Source: Streptomyces hygroscopicus (GTDB lineage: Bacteria; Actinomycetota; Actinomycetes; Streptomycetales; Streptomycetaceae). From it: 64,000 nt of DNA. Below are positions 8,245 to 16,920 of this stretch, piece by piece. The stretch spans positions 496,001 through 560,000 of the forward strand of contig CP018627.1 of NCBI GenBank assembly GCA_002021875.1, written 5' to 3'. The notes under the pieces are model-generated. The model worked only from the letters and a program-made list of their open reading frames with translations. It made no database searches and was not told the origin of the DNA. Each line of letters opens with the position of its first letter. The first letter of the stretch is position 1. Both the position numbers and the translations under genes were made by a program.

Positions 8245-8583
8245 TCAGGCGCTGACGACCTTCCGGAGTTTGCGTACGAACTTGACGACGGCCCATACGA
8301 TGAGACCTCCCAGGACGAGCAGGAACAGGATCGCCTGCCACAGGGGCATCTTCTTCTTTCCGGTGGACGAGTCGCCGTCGTTGCTGCTGGAGGAGTAGCC
8401 GCCGCGTTTCGACTTCTTGTTGCCGCCGACCTTGCTGACGCCACCGCCGCCGCTGCTGCCACCGCCTCGCTTCGACGACAGCGCGACGTACGAGACGGAG
8501 TCCCGCGCCGGCGCCGCGTGGGCCGCGGTGGGTGCCACCCCGAGCAGGGCGCCGATCAAGAAGAGAGTGGTTGCCAAACGCAT
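8245..8583 (-). CDS. Small secreted membrane-anchored protein, unknown function
   Basis: 112 residues. An N-terminal signal peptide (MRLATTLFLIGALLGVAPT with an AHAA cleavage region) is followed by a low-complexity Gly/Ser/Lys segment, then one transmembrane helix (LWQAILFLLVLGGLIVWAVV) and a basic tail (RKLRK). The layout resembles small actinomycete surface proteins retained by a C-terminal helix; there is no LPxTG sorting motif. ATG at 8583 is chosen because the signal sequence begins there. Not recognised as any named family. Confidence 0.6.
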   Translation of the reverse strand: MRLATTLFLIGALLGVAPTAAHAAPARDSVSYVALSSKRGGGSSGGGGVSKVGGNKKSKRGGYSSSSNDGDSSTGKKKMPLWQAILFLLVLGGLIVWAVVKFVRKLRKVVSA

Positions 8584-8872
8584 GAGAGATCCCCGTGATG
8601 GTAGGTCGGAAAGACATTCGCGCCAGGGTGCAGCGTTGCACCCTAGGTCATGGATCTGTGCTGTCGAAACTCGCCTTCGCCCGCTTGAAGGGATCAGCCG
8701 CAGTGGAATGATCACGGTGTGGCTGATGTGATCACGACGACGATCGCCGACGGTGGCTACTCCAGTACCGGCCCGGTGACCCACCGTCCGAGCCGGCCAA
8801 CTCGTTCGGCTTTCCACGTCACTGCCGCCGCAGCCGCGCACAGGCCCGGACGGCCCCGCCGCGGAGACGGCA

Positions 8873-9079
8873 TCACGAACGGGCCCTCAGCCCGTCCAGC
8901 GTGAGGTCGAGCAGTCGTTCGGCGCGTTCCCGGTGTTCGGGCATGGCCGAGGTGACGGCGATGCCTTCGAGGGCGGCGCCCATGTCGGTCGGGCTGATGT
9001 CGGTGCGGATCGCCCCGGCGGCTACGCACGCGTCCATCAGGGCGGTGATGGCAGCCTGGACAGGTGCCAGCAGCGGCAT
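8873..9079 (-). pseudogene. TetR-family regulator, C-terminal stump
   Basis: About 68 codons of the ligand-binding C-terminus of a TetR regulator (PLLAPVQAAITALMDA, AGAIRTDISPTDMG, ERAERLLDLTLDGLRAR). The DNA-binding N-terminus and most of the core are missing; upstream sequence passes directly into an oppositely oriented SDR gene that also lacks its start. The two stumps look like a divergent regulator/target pair whose facing 5' ends were deleted together. Confidence 0.75.
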
Positions 9080-9764
9080 CGGAGCGGCGACGGCGATCTA
9101 CCTCGCCGAGAGGGGCGCCCGGCTCGTGCTCGGGGCCCGACGGGAAGACCGGTTGCACGCGGTAGTGGACCAGATCACGACGCGGGGCGGCTCGGCCGTC
9201 GGGACGGTCATCGACGTGACGCGCCGCGAGGACCTCGAGCGCCTGACGGACACGGCGGTCGACCGGTTCGGCCGGCTCGATGTCCTGGTCTCCAACGCCG
9301 GCACGATGGCGGTGTCACCGTTTGACGAGCTGCGCCAGGACGACTGGGACGCGATGGTCGCGACGCACATCACCGGCCTGCTGAACGGTATCGGGGCGGC
9401 ACTCCCCGTCTTCAGGAGGCAGCGCTCCGGCCAGTTCGTCAACATCGCCTCGACGGCGGCCTACGTCGTGAAATCCCCGCAGGCCGTCTACGCGGCCACC
9501 AAGACGGCGGTGAAGGTGCTGACCGAGGGGCTGCGACAGGAGTCGGGACCCCATCTGCGGGTCACCCTGGTCTCGCCCGGGTTCACCAACACCGAGGGCG
9601 TGGGCAAGGGGGCGAGTCCCGAGGCAGCGGCGGCGGCAGCCCGACAGCGCGAGAAGATGGCCATCCCACCGTCCGCCATCGCGTCCGCGATCGGTTACGC
9701 GATCGAGCAGCCCGCCGGCGTCGACATCAGCGAGGTGGTCGTACGGCCCACCGCGCAAGCCTGA
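9048..9764 (+). pseudogene. SDR oxidoreductase lacking its N-terminal strand
   Basis: Short-chain dehydrogenase with TGASSGIGAAT at its very beginning, NAG (VSNAGTM) and catalytic YAATK, ending normally. The first beta strand (usually a Lys-hydrophobic-VLIT stretch before TGxxxGxG) is missing and replaced by sequence antisense to the TetR stump. An in-frame ATG at 9048 would give a protein starting MAAW directly before TGASSGIG; such a protein may fold poorly. Whether it is still expressed is unclear. Confidence 0.7.
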
Positions 9765-9812
9765 CAACCAACGCTTCCGACCGGACGGGCCGACAGGGAA
9801 GACGCTGGGGGT

Positions 9813-10187
9813 TCACGCAGCAAGCGTCTGTGCCGCCGCCACCGCGGGCAGGGGTGCCACCGGGATGCGTACCGGCGCGACCGGGTCATAGGCGGGCCAG
9901 ACGCGGTACGTGGTCTTGCCCGGGTCCACGAGGGGATCACCGAGGGCGATCCGCCCCTGGGAGTACAGCCTGTCGCACACGGGGGTGGGCAGAGCGACGT
10001 AGCAGCCTCCCCTGTCGGCGACGTGGTCGTACGGCTGCCAGTAGCCGTACCGGCGTCGTCCACGTGCATGCACGGTGAGAAACACCGGAGTACGGGAGTC
10101 GGACATGACGCGGAGAACGCCGGCGTCGGCAGCAGCCTCGAACGGGATATCGGAACGGGAGCGGGACTGGTAGAGGACGGGGGACAT
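9813..10187 (-). CDS. Hypothetical protein
   Basis: 124 residues from ATG 10187, which has GGAAGG about 8 bp upstream. No known domain was recognised. A central stretch rich in aromatic and polar residues (VFLTVHARGRRRYGYW, then YVALPTPVCDRLYSQGRI) suggests a small soluble protein; the C-terminus is Ala/Val/Pro-rich. A standalone gene convergent with the SDR stump. Confidence 0.45.
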   Translation of the reverse strand: MSPVLYQSRSRSDIPFEAAADAGVLRVMSDSRTPVFLTVHARGRRRYGYWQPYDHVADRGGCYVALPTPVCDRLYSQGRIALGDPLVDPGKTTYRVWPAYDPVAPVRIPVAPLPAVAAAQTLAA

Positions 10188-10376
10188 CAACGCTGCCTTC
10201 CGAGGGCCGGGACTCACGATCAGCTACCCCAATTAAAGCAGCTATTCGATCTTGATTACAGAACTTCCGCTGGAGCGACGGGACTTGAGAGGGGGCGGAG
10301 AGGGAACTTGAGCACCCCCGCGATGCTCGCTCCCGCCGTGCCCGCGGATCGCCGCGCCCTCACCGGCCGAATGGTG

Positions 10377-11213
10377 TCAGCTACCAGTGGACCGGACGGT
10401 GCCCATGACCTTCTCGATCTCGGCGGCTGTCAGCGCGTTCGGAACCCCTTGGTCCGCGTAGATCACCCAGCCGTGCATGGTGCCGTCGGGGAGCTTCTGC
10501 GCGATGCTGCGCACGATCGCCTTCGGCGGGACGCATGAACTCGGCCGGTTGGTGACGGTGACCTGAGCGGTCGCGGTGTAGCCGTCGATACCCCCCTGCT
10601 TCCACGGCTTGGCCTCGCCGACCTTGATCTTGGGCTTGTGGTCCGCACCCCCGTACGCGGCGAAGCCCCAGTTGCCCGCCCAGTTACGAGCGTTCTCCTG
10701 GAGGGTGCCGTCCTTGCCGCCGCCTGTGGTGCCGACGGTGGCAAGCTGCCCCTTGCCCGCCTCACCGATGGCCTTGGGATTGGGACTCGAGGAGCAGCCG
10801 CCCTCACGGTAGCTGGCGGCCGCGGTCATGACGACGATCGGCTGGCCGTTCTCGTCCGTGTAGGAGAGGGCCGTGTCCTCCCCGAGAACCTTCCACTTCT
10901 TGGCCTTGGCCGGCACGTCGTAGCGGAAGTGGTGCTTCTGCGCGGTCTGCGTCTGCCATCCCGCGACCGACGGCTGATCGCCCGAAGGGCTCGACGGGGC
11001 AGCGGACTGGGACGACCCCACCGAGGGCGCCTTCGACTCCGCGGCACTGGTGTCCTTGTCCGTGGCCTCGCCGGTGTCGTCGTTGCACCCGCTCAAAGCG
11101 ACGGCCATGCCGATGCCGATGGCCGCGATCAGGGTCTTCTTCGTTCGCCGGGACGATATACGGGTGGACCGCGGGTGCTGAGCGATGGGCTCGATGATCT
11201 TTGAGTGAGACAT
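10377..11213 (-). CDS. Secreted lipoprotein, unknown function
   Basis: 278 residues from ATG 11213. A Lys/Arg-rich start, a hydrophobic core (LIAAIGIGMAVALSGC) and a lipobox LSGC with the lipidated Cys near residue 39 mark it as an exported lipoprotein. A Ser/Pro/Asp linker follows, then a globular domain of about 180 residues containing a conserved-looking C...C pair (GGCSSS and SSCVPP). It resembles Streptomyces lipoproteins of unknown function. No operon partner; the end lies 160 bp from the next gene. Confidence 0.7.
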   Translation of the reverse strand: MSHSKIIEPIAQHPRSTRISSRRTKKTLIAAIGIGMAVALSGCNDDTGEATDKDTSAAESKAPSVGSSQSAAPSSPSGDQPSVAGWQTQTAQKHHFRYDVPAKAKKWKVLGEDTALSYTDENGQPIVVMTAAASYREGGCSSSPNPKAIGEAGKGQLATVGTTGGGKDGTLQENARNWAGNWGFAAYGGADHKPKIKVGEAKPWKQGGIDGYTATAQVTVTNRPSSCVPPKAIVRSIAQKLPDGTMHGWVIYADQGVPNALTAAEIEKVMGTVRSTGS

Positions 11214-11379
11214 GATCGGCACTCTAAGCGAGCCACGTTGCCGCCCGTCCCCCACGTGGACGACCCACTGCGAGACGGATACCGGCTCGTGACACATCAC
11301 ATGAAGCTGATACGCGCGGCTCGGCTCGCGAAGTACCGCTCTAGTCATCGCTCGGCAGGCGCACTCGCCCGAGTACCGG

Positions 11380-11556
11380 TCAGCGGGTGCTGGTCGCGCG
11401 GTCGGGCAGCACGGCCGGGGAGTCGGCCAGGCGGTCCATCAGGCGGGCGGCGAGCAGCAGGACCTGGCGCTCGGTCTCATTGAGGTCGGCCAGGGCGATG
11501 TCGAGCCATGCGTCGCGCTGCGCCAGGTCCTGGGCGAGGGCCTCACGGCCCGGCTA
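11380..11556 (-). pseudogene. MarR-family regulator, C-terminal fragment
   Basis: The bottom strand, in a short frame, encodes 58 residues typical of the C-terminal dimerisation helix of MarR regulators (DAWLDIALADLNETERQVLL, LAARLMDRLAD) and stops at 11380. In-frame stop TAG directly upstream shows that the winged-helix part is gone. The region next to it holds a FUSC-like fragment on the other strand; the two are probably remains of a regulator-exporter pair. Confidence 0.6.
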
Positions 11557-11618
11557 TCCAGAGGAAGACACAGCCGAAGGCCCGATCGCACGTATTCCAT
11601 CGGCGGTGATGCTACGTA

Positions 11619-12158
11619 ATGCTTACGTTTTCGATGCCGCTGCGCCGGACACTGCACTTCGACCCGAGGTGGATGCACCTGCGGGCGACCGCCGTGACCA
11701 TGGCAACCGTGCTCGGTACGTATGGCTGCGCGCGGCTCATCGGGCACAAGGCCGGACTGCGCGTGGACAGCATCGTGCAGTGCGTCGTGATCGCCTCCGC
11801 TCTCGGCCGGATACAGCGTGTCCTGGACCGGACCGACCGGCTGCCGGCGTGCGCCGTGCTGCCATGCGCGGCGGCCGGCGGAACGGAGCTCACCACGCTG
11901 ATTCAACGCCATCCCCAGGTGGGTGACGTGGCATTCGTCCTGGCCATGGCTGGGTCGATCTGGTTGCGGCGGTCCGGGCTCCGCGCCACACGGGTGGGCA
12001 CTCTCGTCGTATTGCCGCCCCGACCTCGCCCGCCGCTGATCCCTCGGTCTCGCGCCCGGCTGCTCGAGTCCCGCGGACGGATCGCCACGGCCGTCGGTAT
12101 CGCGGTCGACGGATCGTGGACCGCCTCCGGCACGATGAGTGCCGGCGGGTCGGCCTGA
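11619..12158 (+). pseudogene. FUSC-family (aromatic acid exporter-like) fragment
   Basis: 179 codons. Residues 8-130 resemble the internal part of FUSC-type efflux proteins (LHFDPRWMHLRATAVTMATV, VDSIVQCVVIASALGRIQR, and a segment ending VGTLVVLP). After LVVLP the frame loses family character, suggesting a frameshift, and neither the full membrane portion nor the C-terminal half is present. Probably non-functional. Confidence 0.45.
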
Positions 12159-12190
12159 GCCATGCGCCCGGCCGACCCGTTGCCGACTGG

Positions 12191-13357
12191 TCACCAGCCG
12201 CTGATGCGGTGCCAGACTGCTTGGACAGCGGGTGCGTCAGTCGCCGTCCGGCCACTGTCGATGACGTGGTAGCCGCGGTGTTGGGCGGCTGTGGCGCAGG
12301 CATGGTTGGGCAGGACGCGCAGACGGGTGCCGACTGGCAGGTCGGGCAGGGTGGCGCCGTCGCGGGCGGTGATGGTGCCGTGTTCCTGGCTCGCGGCGCT
12401 CATGACCAGGCCGGGGATCAGATGCCCCGCCAGGTCGGTGACCAGACCGTACCCCTGGTCCTGCGGCTGGGCCGCCGTGCCGCGGTCGCGGGACATCGCC
12501 ATCCAGCCGCCGTCGGTGACGATCCAGCCGTGCTCGGGACGATGCCCGATGACGGTGACGACGACCGACAGCGCGAGGTCGTCGACCTGGCACACTCCGA
12601 GACCGGCCATCACCAGGTCGAAGAAGACGTAGTTGCCCGCGCGCAGTTCGGTGACGCCGGTGAGGTCCTCGGCGGCGTGTGCGGTGGGCGTCGAGCCGAC
12701 GCTGACGGTGGCCACCGGCAGCCCGGCGGCGCGCAGATTCTCGGCGGCGGCGACGGCGGTGTCGCGTTCGTTCTTCGCCGCCAGCCGCTGCTCCTCCGCG
12801 GAGTAGGTGAAGTAGGACTCGCCCGCGTGGGTCAGCACACCGTCCAGGCATCCGGCGTCGTGCAGGGTGCGACCGATGTCGACGAGGGCGGGGGCGTCGG
12901 TCTTGAGGCCGCCGCGGTGGCCGTCGCAGTCGATCTCGATCTGGGTGGGAATGGTGATGCCCTCCCGACGGGAGGCTGCCGCGACGAAGGCGGCCTGCTC
13001 GGTGCTGTCCAGCAGGACGCGGAGGGTGACGCCGCGGCGCAACAGGGCGATCACACGGGGGAGTTTGTGGGGGGCGATGCCGACGGCGTAGGTGATGTCG
13101 GTGTAGCCGCCGTCGGCGAACGCCTCGGCTTCGGCGAGCGTGGAGACGGTGACGGGGTGGGGCGCGCCGCCGTGCATAAGGGCGGCGACGTCAAGGCTCT
13201 TGGCCGTCTTGACGTGCGGCCGCAAGGCGACGCCGAGGTGGTCGGCCTTGGCCGCGAGGCGGTCGATGTTGCGCAGCGCCTTGTGTACGTCGACGACCGC
13301 GAAGGGGGTGTCGGGGTCGGCGAGCGTCCTGGTACTGGTGGACGGGGTGGTGGTCAT
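12191..13357 (-). CDS. D-threonine aldolase/D-serine deaminase-type PLP enzyme (DSD1 family)
   Basis: 388-residue fold-type III PLP enzyme. The N-terminal alanine-racemase-like barrel has RPHVKTAKS with the cofactor Lys near residue 51. The C-terminal domain carries PNHAC, the His/Cys metal site known from eukaryotic-type D-serine dehydratase and D-threonine aldolase. It likely degrades a D-hydroxy-amino acid in the cytoplasm; the exact substrate cannot be read. ATG 13357 starts directly before the conserved region. The promoter region upstream holds an inverted repeat at 13466-13484. Confidence 0.8.
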   Translation of the reverse strand: MTTTPSTSTRTLADPDTPFAVVDVHKALRNIDRLAAKADHLGVALRPHVKTAKSLDVAALMHGGAPHPVTVSTLAEAEAFADGGYTDITYAVGIAPHKLPRVIALLRRGVTLRVLLDSTEQAAFVAAASRREGITIPTQIEIDCDGHRGGLKTDAPALVDIGRTLHDAGCLDGVLTHAGESYFTYSAEEQRLAAKNERDTAVAAAENLRAAGLPVATVSVGSTPTAHAAEDLTGVTELRAGNYVFFDLVMAGLGVCQVDDLALSVVVTVIGHRPEHGWIVTDGGWMAMSRDRGTAAQPQDQGYGLVTDLAGHLIPGLVMSAASQEHGTITARDGATLPDLPVGTRLRVLPNHACATAAQHRGYHVIDSGRTATDAPAVQAVWHRISGW

Positions 13358-13465
13358 GGGGTGAGGTCCGTTTCCTCGAAGGTTGTTCGTCGCCCGGATC
13401 GCCTGCACACCGTCGCCCTGGGGCATGGTCCGCGACGCGCTCACATCATCAACTAAAATTCCACT

Positions 13466-13484
13466 TCTAGACAATAGCGCTAGA
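13466..13484 (-). promoter_or_regulatory. Inverted repeat upstream of DSD1-family gene
   Basis: TCTAG-N9-CTAGA lies in an AT-rich patch 109 bp before the start codon of the DSD1-type gene, between it and the truncated decarboxylase. It could be an operator or part of the promoter. No matching regulator is adjacent. Confidence 0.35.
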
Positions 13485-13566
13485 TTCTGTGTCCGGGCGG
13501 GCTGTACAGCAGAACGGCGGTCCGCCCGGGCACACGGGCGCACGGACGCACCCCTGTGGTGTGCGC

Positions 13567-14238
13567 TCAGGAGACGGGCGCGTGGTGGTAGTCCGCGGTG
13601 GCGAACGCCTTGCCCAGCTTGACGAGAGACTCCGGGGCATCCAGGCGTTCCATGACTGCCTCGATGAAGACGAGCGGGTCGCGGTTGCTCCTGGCCGTGT
13701 CGAGCGCGGCCGCGAGGGTGTCCTCGGTGTCCGCCTTGGCGGTGATGGCCAGGTTCTGGGGGTCGAATGCTTCGACCAGCCGGTCGTACCGCCAGGTGGC
13801 GATGTTGTTGTAGCTCGCGTCCGCGCCGAGGATGCGGCGCTCGACCGTATAGCCGTCGTTGTTGACCAGGATGATGACGGGGGTGAACCCCTGCCGCAGC
13901 ACCGTGGACAGCTCCTGCGCCGTCAGCTGGAAGGAGCCGTCGCCGATCAGCAGGATGTGGCGGCGGTCGGGCGCCGCCAGCATGGGTCCCAGCAGCGCCG
14001 GAAGCGTGTAGCCGATCGACCCCCACAGCGGCTGGCCCACGAAGGTGCAGCCGTGCGGGAGAGGCAGTTCGGCACATCCGTAGTACGAGGTGCCCTGGTC
14101 GGCGATCACCACGTCGCCGGGCTCGAGGAACGCCTGGAGCTGCGGCCAGAAGCGCTCCTGGACCAGCCGGGCCGAGCGCACGGGCTCGTACGCCTGCCCC
14201 ATGACGCGACCTTTCTCGATGCTCTCGATTCCTGCCAC
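13567..14238 (-). pseudogene. Indolepyruvate/phenylpyruvate decarboxylase, C-terminal half only
   Basis: 223 codons matching the TPP-binding C-terminal domain of thiamine-diphosphate decarboxylases: the TPP motif begins LLIGDGSFQLTAQELS and ends near LVNNDGYTVERRI. Complete enzymes of this family have about 550 residues; the PYR domain that supplies the catalytic Glu and the central domain are missing. A short non-homologous lead (MAGIESIEKGRVMGQ) precedes it. It cannot form a complete active site alone. Confidence 0.75.
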
Positions 14239-14432
14239 GCCGGTCTGCCCGTGACGATGCTGTCACCGGTGGCCCCCCAGCCACCGGGCCCCCGGACGTG
14301 CCCCGCCGAACGGGTTACGGCCACCCGGGCGCGCAGCCCGCGGCGCCGTCGGTGAACTTGGCAGCGGTCGGTGTAGCCGGGGCGGCGATGATGCCGCCGA
14401 CTGGGAGCGACGGGAATGATTCGGCTCGCGAT

Positions 14433-14449
14433 GTTGTATAACGTTCAAC
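14433..14449 (+). promoter_or_regulatory. Operator-like inverted repeat upstream of pirin gene
   Basis: GTTGTATAACGTTCAAC has GTTG/CAAC outer arms and a central AACGTT, about 52 bp before the pirin start, in an AT-rich promoter-like patch. MarR-type redox regulators bind sites of this general shape; the identity of the regulator is unknown. Confidence 0.45.
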
Positions 14450-14501
14450 TACATCACCGGGTCGACCCCCCGGCCGCGCGGACAGAAAGGACACCACCAC
14501 C

Positions 14502-15263
14502 ATGGCCTCCCTGCTCGACATCCGGCGCGCCAACGAGCGTTTCCACACCCGCGCCGGCTGGCTCGACTCCCACCACTCCTTCTCCTTCTCGCGCCACTGG
14601 GACCCCAAGAACACCCATTTCGGGCTTCTGCTGGTCTCCAACGACGACGTGGTCGCCCCCGGCACCGGCTTCGAGACCCACCCCCACCGGGACATGGAGA
14701 TCATCACCTGGGTCCTCGACGGCGGCCTCGTCCACCAGGACTCCGAGGGGCACAACGGGGTGATCTACCCCGGCCTCGCCCAGCGGATGAGCGCCGGCAC
14801 CGGCATCCTCCACAGCGAGAAGAACGACTCCTGGACCCTTACCGGCCGACCCGAGCACGATGACCCCGTCCACTTCATCCAGATGTGGACCATCCCCGAC
14901 GAGTCCGGTATCCGGCCCGGCTACGAGCAGCTCGACATCAACGCCGAACTCGCCCTCGGCGGCTGGGCCACTCTCGCCTCCGGCATGCCCGAGCACAGCA
15001 ACCAGCGCGCGATCGGCATCCGGCAGAAGCACGCCGCCCTGCACGTGGCCCGCATCCGCCCCGCCGAGACCCTGGAGATCGTCACCGCTCCCTTCGTCCA
15101 CCTCTTCGTCGCGCGCGGCAGCGCCGAGCTGGAGGGCGCGGGAACACTGGCCACCGGCGACGCGGTCCGTATCACCGGCGCGGAGGGCCAGCGCGTCACC
15201 GGCGGCCCCGACGGCGCCGAGGTGCTCATGTGGGAGATGAACGCCGCCATCTCCACGGCCTGA
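14502..15263 (+). CDS. Pirin-family protein
   Basis: 253-residue bicupin. The N-terminal cupin carries the pirin metal motif (FETHPHRDMEIITW, then HSEKND) with three His and one Glu expected to bind Fe(II). Bacterial pirins are quercetinase-like or redox-responsive regulators of metabolic enzymes. GAAAGGA at 14484-14490 precedes ATG 14502. Single gene, ending in a shared terminator with the convergent ABC permease gene. Confidence 0.9.
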   Translation: MASLLDIRRANERFHTRAGWLDSHHSFSFSRHWDPKNTHFGLLLVSNDDVVAPGTGFETHPHRDMEIITWVLDGGLVHQDSEGHNGVIYPGLAQRMSAGTGILHSEKNDSWTLTGRPEHDDPVHFIQMWTIPDESGIRPGYEQLDINAELALGGWATLASGMPEHSNQRAIGIRQKHAALHVARIRPAETLEIVTAPFVHLFVARGSAELEGAGTLATGDAVRITGAEGQRVTGGPDGAEVLMWEMNAAISTA

Positions 15264-15295
15264 GCCCAGCTCCCCGGGCCTGAGCCCAGCTCCTC

Positions 15296-15330
15296 CCCCG
15301 GGTGGGAATCCCCGCGAGTCCCACCCGGGG
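15296..15330. terminator. Bidirectional stem-loop terminator
   Basis: Perfect 12-bp arms CCCCGGGTGGGA and its complement separated by 11 bases, between the convergent pirin and ABC permease genes. A 14-bp direct repeat CTGAGCCCAGCTCC (15260-15273 and 15280-15293) precedes it; the first copy includes the pirin stop codon. Confidence 0.8.
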
Positions 15331-15340
15331 AGGGCGCGGA

Positions 15341-16162
15341 CTAGACGAGTTCGACGAGTCGCCACGAGCGCGGCCGTCCGCTCTTGCCGAGGGTGTTGCG
15401 GGTGCGGCAGTGGAAGGCAAGGAGGGCGATGAGTGCGGCGGCGGTGAACCAGCCGGCCTGGATGGCGAGGTACTTCGGAAGTGGCGTGCTGGAGAACCCG
15501 GCGCCGGTGGCGGCCTGCATCGCACCGTAGGAGGGCAGGTAGCGCACCACGCTGCCGTCGGAGCTGGAGCTGTAGAGGGGATTTTGCAGGGCGAGGTCGA
15601 TCACGCTGGTCATCACGATGGCGAACATGCCCTCCACTTCACGGCGCAGCAGTGAGCCGAAGGCGACGCCCAGGGCGCCATAGGTGATGCCGGCGCAAAA
15701 GAGAGCGGCGGCGAGCAGGGCGGGCTGCTCGGGTGCCCAGAAGGTGCGGGTGAGGATGGTCGCGTAGGCGGCCACGGCGGCGGAGGCCAGCGTCAAGGAG
15801 GTGAGCTTGGCCAGGACGAGATGGGTGCGGGGGTAGCCGGCCAGGGCCAGTCGGCGGTCGAAGTGGCCGCCCGCGAAAGAGGCCGCGAACATCATGAAGC
15901 CGACGATCAGGGTGACGGCGTTGAGGGCGCCGGTGATCTCGGTGAGCTGGTTGCCGTGCGGGGTGAGCAGGTCACCGGTCGCACGCAGCCGGAAGCGGGT
16001 GGGGGTGCTGGGTACGGACCAGAACGCCAGCGCGGTCCACACGGGGATGAACAGGGCGATGAGGACCATGGCGAAGCGGTTGCGCAGGTGCTCGATCAGC
16101 GCGTAGCGGGCCGCGGTCATGAAGAGGGTGCGGTTGCGGCGTACGGCTCGGGGAGGTGTCAT
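15341..16162 (-). CDS. ABC transporter permease, exporter type
   Basis: 273-residue integral membrane protein with about six hydrophobic helices (for example MVLIALFIPVWTALAFW and AVTLIVGFMMFAASFAGG) and an ABC-2-like layout with short loops. Downstream partner of an ABC ATPase; the start overlaps the ATPase stop by 4 bp (ATGA). This architecture fits small-molecule, lipid or antibiotic export. Substrate unknown; the divergent neighbour is the CrtC-like/prenyl synthase fusion, so an isoprenoid product is one possibility. Confidence 0.75.
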   Translation of the reverse strand: MTPPRAVRRNRTLFMTAARYALIEHLRNRFAMVLIALFIPVWTALAFWSVPSTPTRFRLRATGDLLTPHGNQLTEITGALNAVTLIVGFMMFAASFAGGHFDRRLALAGYPRTHLVLAKLTSLTLASAAVAAYATILTRTFWAPEQPALLAAALFCAGITYGALGVAFGSLLRREVEGMFAIVMTSVIDLALQNPLYSSSSDGSVVRYLPSYGAMQAATGAGFSSTPLPKYLAIQAGWFTAAALIALLAFHCRTRNTLGKSGRPRSWRLVELV

Positions 16163-16767
16163 GCGGTGGGCTCCGCGATCTGCCCGTGGAGACGGCCCCC
16201 GTCCAGGCGCCACAAGGTGTCGAGGCGTTCGGCGTCGTAGGCCAGGTGGGAGACCACGAGGACCGATCGGCCGTCCTCGCGCAGCCTTGTGGCCAGGTCC
16301 CAGAACCGCTGGTAGGTCTCCCAGTCGAAGCCCTGGTAGGGCTCATCCAGCAGCAGTGTCCGGGGATTGTGCATGAGGGCCAGGGTGAGGTTCAGTTTCT
16401 GCCGGGTTCCGCCGCTGAGGACTCCGGCCCGTTCGTCGGCGTACTCGCTGAACTGGAGTGCCTCCATGACCTCTTCGGCTCGCACCAGGTCACTCAGGCC
16501 GTAGGCGGCCTTGAAGTACTTCAGGTGCTGGCGGACGGTGAGCGCGTCGTTGAGGACGGCGGCCTGCGGGCAGTGACCGAAACCGCCGTAGTGGTGGACC
16601 GTGCCGCGGTCGGGGGCCAGTTCGCCTGAGAGAATCCTCAGCAGGGTCGTCTTGCCCGCGCCGTTCTCCCCCACGATTCCGGCCAGTACACCGGGGCGCA
16701 GTCGCAGGTCGACACCGCCCAGCACCGCACGTCGGCCGTAGGCGTGGTACACGCCGGTCACCTCCAT
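16159..16767 (-). CDS. ABC transporter ATP-binding protein
   Basis: 202-residue ABC ATPase, short for the family. Walker A GENGAGKTTLL (near residue 33), signature LSGGTRQK, Walker B TLLLDEP and the H-loop VVSHL are all present. Paired with the following ABC-2-type permease. Its start is 153 bp from the divergent start of the fusion gene, so the intergenic stretch 16768-16920 holds both promoters. Confidence 0.85.
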   Translation of the reverse strand: MEVTGVYHAYGRRAVLGGVDLRLRPGVLAGIVGENGAGKTTLLRILSGELAPDRGTVHHYGGFGHCPQAAVLNDALTVRQHLKYFKAAYGLSDLVRAEEVMEALQFSEYADERAGVLSGGTRQKLNLTLALMHNPRTLLLDEPYQGFDWETYQRFWDLATRLREDGRSVLVVSHLAYDAERLDTLWRLDGGRLHGQIAEPTA

Positions 16768-16920
16768 CGAGGGCCTCCTCCCCTTGGCGTTCCGCTATAA
16801 CGAGCGGGCGGCGTCGAGGGCACGGCGACGACCCGATATCCGGGCCGCGTTGTCATCCGATGAGGTGGGGCCGTTACGACAGCACCCGGTGAGCGGGGTA
16901 CGGACGTCTAGGTTTCCGGC

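Noticed and set aside
12116..13456. Long open frame on the plus strand across the DSD1-type gene
   Set aside because: Antisense shadow: its composition is Gly/Ala/Arg/Val-rich with no motifs, while the minus strand has clear PLP and metal motifs.
15260..15293. Attachment site from the 14-bp direct repeat
   Set aside because: Copies are only 6 bp apart and no integrase or tRNA is near; a local duplication at the pirin 3' end.
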